DNA from: Marinoscillum sp964351625
GTDB taxonomy: Bacteria > Bacteroidota > Bacteroidia > Cytophagales > Cyclobacteriaceae
Assembly: GCA_964351625.1 (NCBI GenBank)
Contig: CAYGOV010000003.1
Coordinates: 62,001-126,000 of the forward strand
DNA: 64,000 bases
Reading direction: 5' to 3'
Part shown: positions 53,156 through 62,423 of the stretch, in pieces
Position numbering within the stretch: the stretch's first letter is position 1
Layout of the letters: each line of letters begins with the position of its first letter
The notes under the pieces: model-generated
Seen by the model: the letters and a program-made list of their open reading frames with translations, nothing else
The model's database searches: none
What the model was told of the DNA's origin: nothing
Translations under genes and position numbers: made by a program

Positions 53156-54973
53156 ATGAGATTTATAAATAAAACAAGCATCGCATTATTATTTACATCG
53201 CTGTTTCTTTTCAGTAGTTGTGAAGATGACTTCTTGCAAGAAAATAACCCCAATACGATTACTACAGCATCATATTGGAAGACTCAAGATGATTTTCAGA
53301 AAGGTCTTATCACAGTGTATGGAGCCTTACAATATTCCGCTGTTGGTGACGATTTTGTGCGTGATGAGTGTATTCGGACAGACATTGGTAGGTCGTTTAC
53401 GTTTTATGGAAGCTCGTGGGATTTTAGCATGTTTGAATGGAACCCCAACACTGCCTATGTAGCTAATCGTTGGTCTCAGTTATTCGTTGGGATTTTCAGG
53501 GCAAATCAAGTTATAGATAATTTGGAGCGCATTGTACCTTCCGATGCTTTTACACAAGAGGAAAAGGATGTTATAGAGGGTCAGGCGAAATTTTTGAGAT
53601 CATGGTTTTATTTTCAGCTGTATAAGTCATATGGTCAAGCTCCTATACATACTTCAATACCGGTAGCAGAAGCCGATTTCAAAAAGCCACTTTCATCAAA
53701 AGAAGACTTAGTGAATGAGGTTATTCTTCCAGATTTATATTTTGCGAAAGAAAACCTACCAAATAAATGGGCGAACCTTGGCGATAAAGGACGAGTTACT
53801 TGGGGTTCGGCTTCTAGTCTACTAGGGAAAGTTCATTTGTTCGAAGAGGAATGGGACTCAGCGGCTTTTTATTTCAATGAGGTTATTGAATCAGGAATTT
53901 ACAGTTTGACCTCCAATATTGGGGATAATTTCACATCACTCAATGAGTTTAACTCTGAGTCAATTTTTGAAATCAGCTTTAACGAACTCTTCAACCCTGG
54001 TGTACCAGGAGCGTCGAAAGAGGATGTTTTCACCACGCAAGGTGGAGAATCATCAGTGTTAGCAAGACAGGCTGCTCCACAATTAAGAGGAGGTTATCGT
54101 ACCGTGGTTCCTAATATGTGGGTTAATGAGATGTTTGAAAAAGAGGAGCCGGATTTAGCTTTGGCTATGAACGCAGGCAATATATATTCTCAGCGAGCTT
54201 ACTGGTCTATCGCCTTTTTAAGGCAAGATGATGGGGCTTTGGGTGGCGAATACTATCAGAAAGTTGGAGATCTACGCACGATTGCTGATTGGTTTAACGG
54301 TGGGGCAGAGACGGTTTATTGGAAGAAGTATACCAATTGGTATCAACAAGGAGCTGAGTCCAACTTGAATAGGTCTGGAATTAACCGAAGAATCATTCGC
54401 CTAGCGGATGTTCATCTGATGTATGCAGAAGCGATTCTTATGGGAGGTGGAGATATCAATGAGGCAATGAATCATATTGATATGGTAAGGTCTAGATCCG
54501 GAATAAAGACATTGGACCAATACCGCAATCAATTTGGCGGTCGTATCCCTCAAATGCACATACGTCAGACCAATCCAGGCCCTGCTCGACACCCACTTAT
54601 TACTGTGAACGCGGAATCCTTGTTGACACATATCAGATTTGTTGAGCGCGTCTTAGAGCTAGGTTTTGAGGGGCATAGATGGTTTGATCTAGTGAGATGG
54701 GGACTTGTAAGAGAGGCTTTCGAAAATCAAAACAAATACGACTATACGGATTTGGAATTGAATGAAGCTACGGGTCAGATGGAACCAGTAGACAATGGGA
54801 TTTTAGAATTCTGTGGTGAGGTGTGTGTAGAACCAGACAGATACTTCCTAGGAAGAGCCATTGAAACCTATCAAACAGCTCAAGAACAAATAGATAAATA
54901 CAACTCGGACTTGCATGACTATTTCCCTATTCCACAAATAGAATTGAATACGAATAATCTAATCGAAGAATAA
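53156..54973 (+). CDS. susD: SusD/RagB-family surface lipoprotein
   Basis: 605 residues; lipoprotein signal with lipobox Cys22 (LFLFSSCEDDFL). TPR-like helices include EGQAKFLRSWFYFQLYKSYGQAPI, and the C-terminal part has IIRLADVHLMYAEAILMGGGD, HIRFVERVLELGFEGHRWFDLVRWG and DYFPIPQIELNTN. It caps the SusC barrel and binds glycan. It is 10 bases behind susC and 1 base before the next lipoprotein gene, so all are one operon. Confidence 0.97.
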   Translation: MRFINKTSIALLFTSLFLFSSCEDDFLQENNPNTITTASYWKTQDDFQKGLITVYGALQYSAVGDDFVRDECIRTDIGRSFTFYGSSWDFSMFEWNPNTAYVANRWSQLFVGIFRANQVIDNLERIVPSDAFTQEEKDVIEGQAKFLRSWFYFQLYKSYGQAPIHTSIPVAEADFKKPLSSKEDLVNEVILPDLYFAKENLPNKWANLGDKGRVTWGSASSLLGKVHLFEEEWDSAAFYFNEVIESGIYSLTSNIGDNFTSLNEFNSESIFEISFNELFNPGVPGASKEDVFTTQGGESSVLARQAAPQLRGGYRTVVPNMWVNEMFEKEEPDLALAMNAGNIYSQRAYWSIAFLRQDDGALGGEYYQKVGDLRTIADWFNGGAETVYWKKYTNWYQQGAESNLNRSGINRRIIRLADVHLMYAEAILMGGGDINEAMNHIDMVRSRSGIKTLDQYRNQFGGRIPQMHIRQTNPGPARHPLITVNAESLLTHIRFVERVLELGFEGHRWFDLVRWGLVREAFENQNKYDYTDLELNEATGQMEPVDNGILEFCGEVCVEPDRYFLGRAIETYQTAQEQIDKYNSDLHDYFPIPQIELNTNNLIEE

Positions 54974-54974
54974 G

Positions 54975-56627
54975 ATGGCGAAGAATTCAAATAGAAAAAA
55001 TAAGACGGTTTTGTCATTTCTGACACTAATGTTGTCAGCTATGATTTTCACGGCTTGTCAGGAGGAGTTTGATGCTCCTTCAAAGACTCCAAGCAATGTC
55101 CATGTTACCACGGGGTTCAACAATGCCTCGCCAATAGTTCAGATCAATGGTTTCGAAACGTTTGCCGATCTATCCCCGGGAGTGAAGTCTAGATTATGGA
55201 CGTTTCCTGGGGGAGATGTGACTAATGTTGAAACTTCTAAAGAGGCTGTACTACGTGTGCAATTCTTGAAAACGGGAAATTATGAGGTGACTATCAATCA
55301 AGAATTCCATGAGAACCCATGGGATTGGAGAACAAATTCATTTAGAACGTCAAATATCAATGATAGTACCATTTACGTGACGGTGGTTGACTCTATCAAG
55401 TCGCAGCTTAAAATTTTCTATGTAGATATTAATGGAGAAGATAGCACAAAGTTAAACTTGGCGGATGGCGCATTGAATCAATTGATGGCAGGAGAAGTGA
55501 TAAGAATAAAGCATACAACAATAGGTGCACCTACACTGTTTGAGTTTGAATCGGAAGGGAGCACTATGGTATCAATTTTCGAAGAGGATTCTGTAGTAGA
55601 TATGAAATTTAAGCGTTTAGGTTCATACGGGTTTGAATTTACAGCGTCTAGAACTAAGCCACTTGGATCAAATTCGGTTTCATTTGAAAATTTGATTGAA
55701 GTGATTCCTTCTACAAGGCCAGTAGTCCTCGAAAGTATATATCGACATGATCCGAATACTGTAGGTTTAGTTTTTAGTAGAAGTATTGCTGATCCATCTT
55801 CCAATGCTGCCGATTTTTCGGTGAGAGCTAAAAATAGAGTGACTAGTGCCTTGGGTATACCAAACGATTTTAATAAGCTCCTACCAATCACGGAGGTAAC
55901 CACTGCAGCGGGGGATGAAGACAACATAGTATTGATTCGCCTAGACGATCAGTTATACAATTCTGATAGTGTATTTGTAAGCTATACTGGTGCAGTATTA
56001 GCTAGTACTGATGGTATAGCTATCGATCAATTTACAGAAGAGCTATTAATTTTTGACAGGGTCAATAGAGCGGCACAATATGGTGGATTTGAAAACCTTG
56101 GAGCTGGTTGGAAACAATTTGATGAAAGTGGACCAAGAACGGATGCTGGTTATGGAGAATTCTCGTTTTCAACTGAAAACCCACATTCGGGTGATTACAG
56201 TCTTTGGCTAAGCACTGACAGAGATGAGAATGATAATGCAGAGTGGATCGAGGTTGTTGTAGACGTTGATTTAACAAGTGCAGATGCGGCTTTTGCTTAC
56301 AATGCTGTTGCTGTGGAAGAAGGAGATAAGTTTTATATCTCCTATTACATCTACGTGGTAGAAACGAACCCTATCGGACCTGATGTTTGGGAGGCTTCTA
56401 GTATGTATTTGTGGCTCATGGCGGATAAGCTGAAAATTGTTGAATTCAGAAGTAATAAAGCAACCCATCCAATTGGAGAGTGGGTGAAGATAGATGGTGT
56501 ATGGGGAGGAATCGATGGTGCAACCGGTTCGGCTGTGCTCAGGCCTTATTTCAGAAGTATAGGCAATATCACAGTATTTATCGATGACCTAGAAATATAT
56601 GAGTATGAAGAAAGGCCTGGGTTTTGA
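54975..56627 (+). CDS. Surface glycan-binding lipoprotein (SGBP), PKD-containing
   Basis: 550 residues with a lipoprotein signal (lipobox Cys28, IFTACQEEF). An N-terminal PKD-like domain (SRLWTFPGGDVTNVETSKEAVLRVQFLKTGNYEVTI), a middle Ig-like region (RPVVLESIYRHDPNTVGLVFSRSI) and a C-terminal jelly-roll (from about 365: GFENLGAGWKQFDESG ... VFIDDLEIYEYEE). Genes of this layout directly after SusD usually encode glycan-binding proteins on the cell surface. One base separates it from susD. Confidence 0.8.
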   Translation: MAKNSNRKNKTVLSFLTLMLSAMIFTACQEEFDAPSKTPSNVHVTTGFNNASPIVQINGFETFADLSPGVKSRLWTFPGGDVTNVETSKEAVLRVQFLKTGNYEVTINQEFHENPWDWRTNSFRTSNINDSTIYVTVVDSIKSQLKIFYVDINGEDSTKLNLADGALNQLMAGEVIRIKHTTIGAPTLFEFESEGSTMVSIFEEDSVVDMKFKRLGSYGFEFTASRTKPLGSNSVSFENLIEVIPSTRPVVLESIYRHDPNTVGLVFSRSIADPSSNAADFSVRAKNRVTSALGIPNDFNKLLPITEVTTAAGDEDNIVLIRLDDQLYNSDSVFVSYTGAVLASTDGIAIDQFTEELLIFDRVNRAAQYGGFENLGAGWKQFDESGPRTDAGYGEFSFSTENPHSGDYSLWLSTDRDENDNAEWIEVVVDVDLTSADAAFAYNAVAVEEGDKFYISYYIYVVETNPIGPDVWEASSMYLWLMADKLKIVEFRSNKATHPIGEWVKIDGVWGGIDGATGSAVLRPYFRSIGNITVFIDDLEIYEYEERPGF

Positions 56628-56687
56628 TTAAACCTACGGACAATTGATAAATGAATTTTTTAACTGAATACAATAAACAATAAATCT

Positions 56688-58319
56688 ATGATGAAGACGA
56701 AACAATTATTGATGATTGCGGGAGTTGTTGCAATAGCTTTTGCGACCTCCTGTGGAGATGATGAGAAGACTCCACCCATTGAAAATGGAAGTGGTGGTAA
56801 TTCGCCAAATGAACAAATGGTGAATGTAGGAACTAGCCTGACTTTTACAGATAACAATAGTCTTGCTGAATCTAAGGCATGGAGTGTAACTCCAGCAGCT
56901 GGTGCAACATTAACAGCTGGTGCTGACGGTGAGACCGCTTCTGTTACTTTCAATGATGCTGGAGAATATGATGTTGTAAGCACTAGAACATTCGGAAGTA
57001 ATTTCGTGAATGCTACCAATGATACTACATTCTCCGTGAAGGTATTCGATCTAGTAGAGGTGAGTATTGCAGCCAACCAAGTAAACTCAGATGGATCTGA
57101 TGGGGATGCATTGACATTGGCCAATAATGAGCTGAATTTAGTAGTTGCTGGGAATTCTGTGAGATTCTCTAACAATACTACAGGAGGTGCTAATAGTTCT
57201 GCATGGACATTTAGTGGAGGTTCACCTGCTAGTGCTGATGATATAGCAGTAGGAGGAAGCATCGATGTGATGTACGATACTCCGGGTGAGTATGCTGTGA
57301 AAGTAGTAGCTACCAGAGCTACTCCAGCTTCTGAAAGCACTGTAGAATATACTAAAGTAATCAAAGTGGTTACTCCACTAGACCTAGTTTCAACAACTTC
57401 TGCAGAAAGTGGAGCCGCATCAGCTATTTGGGTGAAATTTTCAGAAGCTATTGACGCAGCTACGCTAAGTACTACTGGATTCAATATTGCAGTAAATAAC
57501 GTTGGTGCTGAATCAACTGTTGCTGTTGCTAGTGCTGCTGTTAATGCTGCTGATGCTTCTACAGTGGAGTTGACTTTGGCTCGTGCACTTAAGTCTTCTG
57601 AGATTATTACACTTTCATATTCAGATGGAACTGTTACAGGCGCTGCTGAAGGAGCACCTGCAAATTCAATCGAAGGGAAATTTGTCTCTAATCACAAAGC
57701 GATTTCATTTGCTTATGGTGATTTTGAAAATGTAAGAGATACCACAGGAGGTGTTAATTTTGGTGGATTCTCTGGACTTACGCTATATGGAGCTTCTTAC
57801 GGAGTGACTAGCTTTATCGTAGGTGGAAACGAGTATAATGTGAGAGCGGCTTGGGGTCCAGCAGCAGCCACTGATCTCGGTGCTTCTACAAATGAGCCAT
57901 TTGACGGAAACGTATGCATGAGGTTAAAAGGAACTTTAGCTACTGATGTTAGTGATATGGGTGTTGGTTATACAGGTCCATCGCAGAAATTTAATATCGT
58001 ATCTGGCAAGACGTATATGATCAGTGTGATGGTAAACGTGCTTAGCTCTGGCCAATTCTTCCAGCCTGAAGATAGATGTGCTGCACAAACGGAAGCGGAA
58101 TGCTTGACAGACGGTTCATTCGATATTTTCATCGTGAATTATGCAGGATGGGGTAATATCGATCAGTGGGCGACTAAGGACATTGCTTCAGGATGGACTC
58201 AATTAACTACTCAGTTCACGGCAGACGCAGATGTGGCTGGTACCTATCCATTCTTGAGACAATTCGGAATTGGTGAAATGTTAATAGACAACCTAGTGAT
58301 TGCTGAAGTTGAGAATTAA
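56688..58319 (+). CDS. Second surface glycan-binding lipoprotein (SGBP)
   Basis: 543 residues with a lipoprotein signal (lipobox Cys22, FATSCGDDEK), then a Gly/Asn/Pro linker, two PKD-like domains (ESKAWSVTPAAGATL ... GEYDVVSTRTF; GANSSAWTFSGGSPASADD ... GEYAVKVVATRA), an Ig-like part and a C-terminal carbohydrate-binding-like jelly roll (YGDFENVRDTTGGVNFGG ... GEMLIDNLVIAEVE). The domain order repeats that of the gene before it, so the two are related or functionally paired. A strong terminator (58349-58378) closes the operon. Confidence 0.82.
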   Translation: MMKTKQLLMIAGVVAIAFATSCGDDEKTPPIENGSGGNSPNEQMVNVGTSLTFTDNNSLAESKAWSVTPAAGATLTAGADGETASVTFNDAGEYDVVSTRTFGSNFVNATNDTTFSVKVFDLVEVSIAANQVNSDGSDGDALTLANNELNLVVAGNSVRFSNNTTGGANSSAWTFSGGSPASADDIAVGGSIDVMYDTPGEYAVKVVATRATPASESTVEYTKVIKVVTPLDLVSTTSAESGAASAIWVKFSEAIDAATLSTTGFNIAVNNVGAESTVAVASAAVNAADASTVELTLARALKSSEIITLSYSDGTVTGAAEGAPANSIEGKFVSNHKAISFAYGDFENVRDTTGGVNFGGFSGLTLYGASYGVTSFIVGGNEYNVRAAWGPAAATDLGASTNEPFDGNVCMRLKGTLATDVSDMGVGYTGPSQKFNIVSGKTYMISVMVNVLSSGQFFQPEDRCAAQTEAECLTDGSFDIFIVNYAGWGNIDQWATKDIASGWTQLTTQFTADADVAGTYPFLRQFGIGEMLIDNLVIAEVEN

Positions 58320-58348
58320 TCTTAACATTTGGTTAAAGGATTATTTAT

Positions 58349-58378
58349 CAAGTAAGGGCTCTTTGGAGCCCTTACTTG
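58349..58378 (+). terminator. Terminator closing the SusCD-SGBP operon
   Basis: A 13-bp perfect stem (58349-58361 with 58366-58378) around the loop TTTG, followed by TTTTACTTTATT. It lies 30 bases after the SGBP stop. Confidence 0.92.
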
Positions 58379-58409
58379 TTTTACTTTATTGTTGATAAGG
58401 CAAATTACC

Positions 58410-61400
58410 ATGAAAGCTTTCTGTTTTTTACTTGGATTGAATCTTTTGGGTTTTGTAGCCCAAGCTCAGCTATTTGTGAAACAAAATATTCGAGGGATAG
58501 AACTCCTCTCAGGTAATATGGGAGTATCTACAGCAGACTATGATAGAGATGGTCACCTTGATCTTTATGTAGTTTCAAAAGATTCCTATATTGAAGAAGC
58601 ACCTGAAACATGGAGTAGGCTATTCAGAAATAATAATGATGCCACATTTGAGGAAGTTACAAGCATTTCAGGACTTGAAGGTTCTTATGATTACGATATT
58701 GTAGTCCCAGATTTACAATTTTTTTTTACCGGTGAATTGAGGCATGGAGCATCATGGGGTGATTTCAATAATGATGGATACCCCGATCTCTTTCTCACCA
58801 ATTACAAATACAATAAGCTTTATCAGAATAATCAGGATGGCACATTTTCTGATGTCACTGAAGTAGCAAATCTCGGTTCTCCAGCAGAATGCTATTCTAC
58901 CAGTGCAGCATGGTTAGATTATGACAATGACGGACTACTAGATTTGCTGATTTCAACTTGGGCTATTTGCCCGGACAATAGACTTTACCGCAACAATGGC
59001 GATGGAACCTTCTCAGATCAATCTGAAAAAATAGCCATAGAGGGCAATGCCAACACTTGGATGATTTTGCCTGTAGACGTCAATAACGATCATTGGGTTG
59101 ACTTATTTATGGTGAATGATTTTCGCTCTAACACACTTCTCATTAATGATAATGGGATTTTTACGGATCAAACAGAAATATATAATCTGAAAACCACCGA
59201 CAATCGAAATCACATGGGTTCTACCTATGCTGATTTTAATAATGATGGCTTGCTGGATATTTACATATCTGATATCAATAAGAACTCACTTTGGATGTCA
59301 GATGGTGAGAAATTCACTGAACGAGCGGTTGAATTAAATGTTGATTCTACCGAATGGTCTTGGCAAACTAAAGCCGCTGATATGGATTTGGATGGTGATA
59401 TGGATATTACTGTGATCAATGGATATGAAGGGTTTTTTAAGAACTTTTATTTACAAAATGATTTAGCTGACGGAGTGTTATCCTTCAGTAATGCTTCCGC
59501 TTCAAGTGGATTCAACGTCCTGAGCAATAGCATGTCTTTTGAATTGCTGGATTATGATCATGATGGTGATCTAGACGCTTTCATTACTGACATGACGAGA
59601 GTACCTATTTTCCTAGAAAATCAAACAGAAAAGGTGAACTCAAATCTTAACTGGGCGAAATTTGATCTTGAAGGACGCCAGTCCAATCGAAGTGCTATTG
59701 GGACCCGTATTGAAATAACGACTGACGATGAAAAAGTTCAAATAGCCTATTTCACAGGAGTGGGCTTTATGACCCAAAGCCTGCAACCTGTGCATTTTGG
59801 AATAGGTACGGCAACTTCAATTTCTTCTTTGAAGATAACATGGCCTTTAGGGTTAAAGGAAGAGTATCAAAATTTACCGATTAATAAACAAATTAAGCTT
59901 GTAGAAGGAGACGGCTATACCATTGAAGAATATACTAGTAATAAAATCCTTGGTTGCATGGATGTTAATTCATGTTCTTTCAATTCTTTGGCTACCTCCG
60001 ATGATGGTTCATGTAGCTACCTTGAGAGCTTTGAGATAGTTGGGAATAATAAATCAGGAATACTCAAAACAGAGTCATATAGCTATCCAGTGCGAGAAGG
60101 TAACTCGCTAAATTGGAATGTAGAGAATGGTCATATTCTGGATGGTGAAAGCAATGAAACCGTTTATGTCAAATGGGATATAGCTAATCGAGGTAACATA
60201 TCAGTAGTAGAAACTGGTAATTGCCAAAGCAAACGTGTTGAAAAAGAGGTCATTCTCGAACGTGATCTTAGGAGTGATACCCATTCTGTGGCTCGTCTTT
60301 GGAATGAAGTTATACTAGAAGGCATTAGAAATGACTATGCCAGACCCACTGTACATGCACGAAACCTATTTCACGTGAGTGCGGCCATGTATGATGTTTG
60401 GTCCTTATATACACAGAATGGTAAAACATACTTTTTGGAGGGTCAAACAGAACTTAAAGATTTTGTGGCAGCAATGACCGATGAAGAGAGATCTATGGGA
60501 CTGGAACAAGCTATGAGTCATGCAGCTTACAAGCTAATGAAATCCCGATTTTCACAGTCGCCAGATTGGTTGCAAACGGAGTGGTTGATGAATATTTTGA
60601 TGACGCAATTGGGCTATGATCCTGGTTATTTTAGAAGTGATTTTAAATCTGGCAGTCATGCGTCAGTCGGTAATTTTATTGCCCAACAGATCATTGATTT
60701 TGGTTTCACAGATGGCTCCCGTGAGCCATATGGCTATGCCAATGAATATTATCAGCCAGTAAATAGTCCCTTATCTCCTCAGCTCCCAGGTAATCCAATT
60801 TGTGAAGATCCTAATAGATGGCAGCCATTGAAGCTTTCTAGATTTATAGACCAAAGCGGAAACCTGATAGGTGCCACTACTCCAGACTTTCTTAGTCCTG
60901 AATGGGGCAATGTGAAGCCATTTGCCTTAAACGATGCTGACAAAACTTCTTTTGAAAGAGGTGATGCTAACTATATTGTTTTTCATGACCCAGGCGCTCC
61001 TGCACATCTAAATGTCAATAATTCTGATCCTGAAAGTCAGATTTATCAATGGAATTTTTCTTTGGTTTCTGTTTGGGGATCTCACCTTGATCCGTTTGAT
61101 GGTGTGTCTATGGATATTTCCCCGCGATCTATCGGTAATATTGATATAGCCGAGCTACCAAATAAAATGTCTGAATATGATCAATTCTATGATTTAATAG
61201 AAGGTGGAGATATCAGTCATGGTCATAAGTTGAACCCAATCACCAATATGCCTTATGAAGAGCAGGTCGTTCCGAGAGGGGATTATGCTCGTGTGCTTGC
61301 CGAATTTTGGGCTGATGGACCCGATTCAGAAACGCCCCCCGGACATTGGTTTACTCTTCTCAATTATGTCAATGATCATCCCGAATCTGAACGAAAGTTT

Positions 61401-62387
61401 GAGGGAATTGGCGACCAACGCGATCTTCTAGAATGGGATGTGAAAGCTTATTTTATCATGGGTGGAGCGATGCATGATGCAGCCATTTCCGCATGGAGCG
61501 TTAAAGGATGGTATGATTTCATTAGGCCTATTTCTGCCATTAGGTATATGGCTGAAAAAGGGCAGAGTTCGGATTCTAATTTACCAAATTATCACGTTGC
61601 TGGCATACCGCTCAGAGAAGGGTTTATAGAGTTAGTGGCAAATGATGACCCTTTAGCGGGAATAAATAACGAGCATATCAATAAAATTAAATTATATACC
61701 TGGAGAGGACATGATTACATAGTTGATACTGAAACTGATCAAGCTGGAGTGGGCTGGATTCTTGCCGAAAATTGGTGGCCTTATCAGCGACCATCTTTTG
61801 TTACGCCTCCTTTTGCTGGGTATGTTTCTGGACATTCTACTTATTCAAGGGCAGCTGCAGAAGTGATGACTGCTCTGACTGGGAGTGAATATTTCCCAGG
61901 AGGGATGGGTGAGTTTTTGGCAAAGAAAAATGAGTTCTTGGTGTTTGAAGAGGGCCCAAGTCAAGATGTAGTTTTGCAGTGGGCTACATATAGAGATGCT
62001 TCGGATCAATGTAGTCTTTCACGAATATGGGGAGGTATACATCCACCTATCGATGATATTCCTGGGAGAAAGATGGGAGCCGTAATCGGCAGAGAGGCTT
62101 TTGAATATGCCAAGACCTATTTTGGAAAAGAGGTACTTATATCCACAGGACAAAGGAAGAATGTGTTTATTTATCCTAATCCGGTTGAATCGGGTGGGGT
62201 GGTTACTGTCTTAAACGCAGACCTTCAAGCTATGTATCATTTAAGAGATTTGTTGGGTCGATCTTTACCAATGGCAATTGATAGACATATAAAGGAACAA
62301 AAACTGGTTTTAAACCTTCCACAACTCGAAAATGGAATTTACTTTTTGGTCTCAGGAGAACATTCTTGGAAACTGGTTATCAAATAA
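58410..62387 (+). CDS. Fusion: FG-GAP/UnbV protein with vanadium-haloperoxidase/PAP2 domain and T9SS signal
   Basis: 1325 residues from the ATG at 58410 with signal peptide (to about residue 18). The first 500 residues hold FG-GAP repeats (DFNNDGYPDLFLTN, DYDNDGLLDLLIST, DMDLDGDMDITVIN, DYDHDGDLDAFITD) and an ASPIC/UnbV end (RSAIGTRIEITT ... VHFGIG), then a cysteine-bearing CMDVNSCSFNSLATSDDGSC motif. The C-terminal half is a PAP2/vanadium haloperoxidase: KGWYDFIRP (K-x6-RP, about 1032), YVSGHSTYS (SGH, about 1140) and SRIWGGIHPPIDD (SR-x5-H-x3-D, about 1203). It ends in a sorting domain (IYPNPVESGG). Halide oxidation or phosphatase action outside the cell is possible. Confidence 0.85.
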   Translation: MKAFCFLLGLNLLGFVAQAQLFVKQNIRGIELLSGNMGVSTADYDRDGHLDLYVVSKDSYIEEAPETWSRLFRNNNDATFEEVTSISGLEGSYDYDIVVPDLQFFFTGELRHGASWGDFNNDGYPDLFLTNYKYNKLYQNNQDGTFSDVTEVANLGSPAECYSTSAAWLDYDNDGLLDLLISTWAICPDNRLYRNNGDGTFSDQSEKIAIEGNANTWMILPVDVNNDHWVDLFMVNDFRSNTLLINDNGIFTDQTEIYNLKTTDNRNHMGSTYADFNNDGLLDIYISDINKNSLWMSDGEKFTERAVELNVDSTEWSWQTKAADMDLDGDMDITVINGYEGFFKNFYLQNDLADGVLSFSNASASSGFNVLSNSMSFELLDYDHDGDLDAFITDMTRVPIFLENQTEKVNSNLNWAKFDLEGRQSNRSAIGTRIEITTDDEKVQIAYFTGVGFMTQSLQPVHFGIGTATSISSLKITWPLGLKEEYQNLPINKQIKLVEGDGYTIEEYTSNKILGCMDVNSCSFNSLATSDDGSCSYLESFEIVGNNKSGILKTESYSYPVREGNSLNWNVENGHILDGESNETVYVKWDIANRGNISVVETGNCQSKRVEKEVILERDLRSDTHSVARLWNEVILEGIRNDYARPTVHARNLFHVSAAMYDVWSLYTQNGKTYFLEGQTELKDFVAAMTDEERSMGLEQAMSHAAYKLMKSRFSQSPDWLQTEWLMNILMTQLGYDPGYFRSDFKSGSHASVGNFIAQQIIDFGFTDGSREPYGYANEYYQPVNSPLSPQLPGNPICEDPNRWQPLKLSRFIDQSGNLIGATTPDFLSPEWGNVKPFALNDADKTSFERGDANYIVFHDPGAPAHLNVNNSDPESQIYQWNFSLVSVWGSHLDPFDGVSMDISPRSIGNIDIAELPNKMSEYDQFYDLIEGGDISHGHKLNPITNMPYEEQVVPRGDYARVLAEFWADGPDSETPPGHWFTLLNYVNDHPESERKFEGIGDQRDLLEWDVKAYFIMGGAMHDAAISAWSVKGWYDFIRPISAIRYMAEKGQSSDSNLPNYHVAGIPLREGFIELVANDDPLAGINNEHINKIKLYTWRGHDYIVDTETDQAGVGWILAENWWPYQRPSFVTPPFAGYVSGHSTYSRAAAEVMTALTGSEYFPGGMGEFLAKKNEFLVFEEGPSQDVVLQWATYRDASDQCSLSRIWGGIHPPIDDIPGRKMGAVIGREAFEYAKTYFGKEVLISTGQRKNVFIYPNPVESGGVVTVLNADLQAMYHLRDLLGRSLPMAIDRHIKEQKLVLNLPQLENGIYFLVSGEHSWKLVIK

Positions 62388-62423
62388 TTCGGCCATTGCT
62401 AAATGTGATCAAACAGAAGTGAC

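Noticed and set aside
55478..55927. 149-codon open frame on the minus strand
   Set aside because: Antisense to the first SGBP; no recognisable features.
56660..57484. 274-codon open frame on the minus strand
   Set aside because: It lies opposite the second SGBP gene, is rich in Ala/Ser/Val/Thr as expected from the antisense of Gly/Ala/Thr codons, and has no domain pattern. The plus-strand gene has a lipoprotein signal and clear domains.
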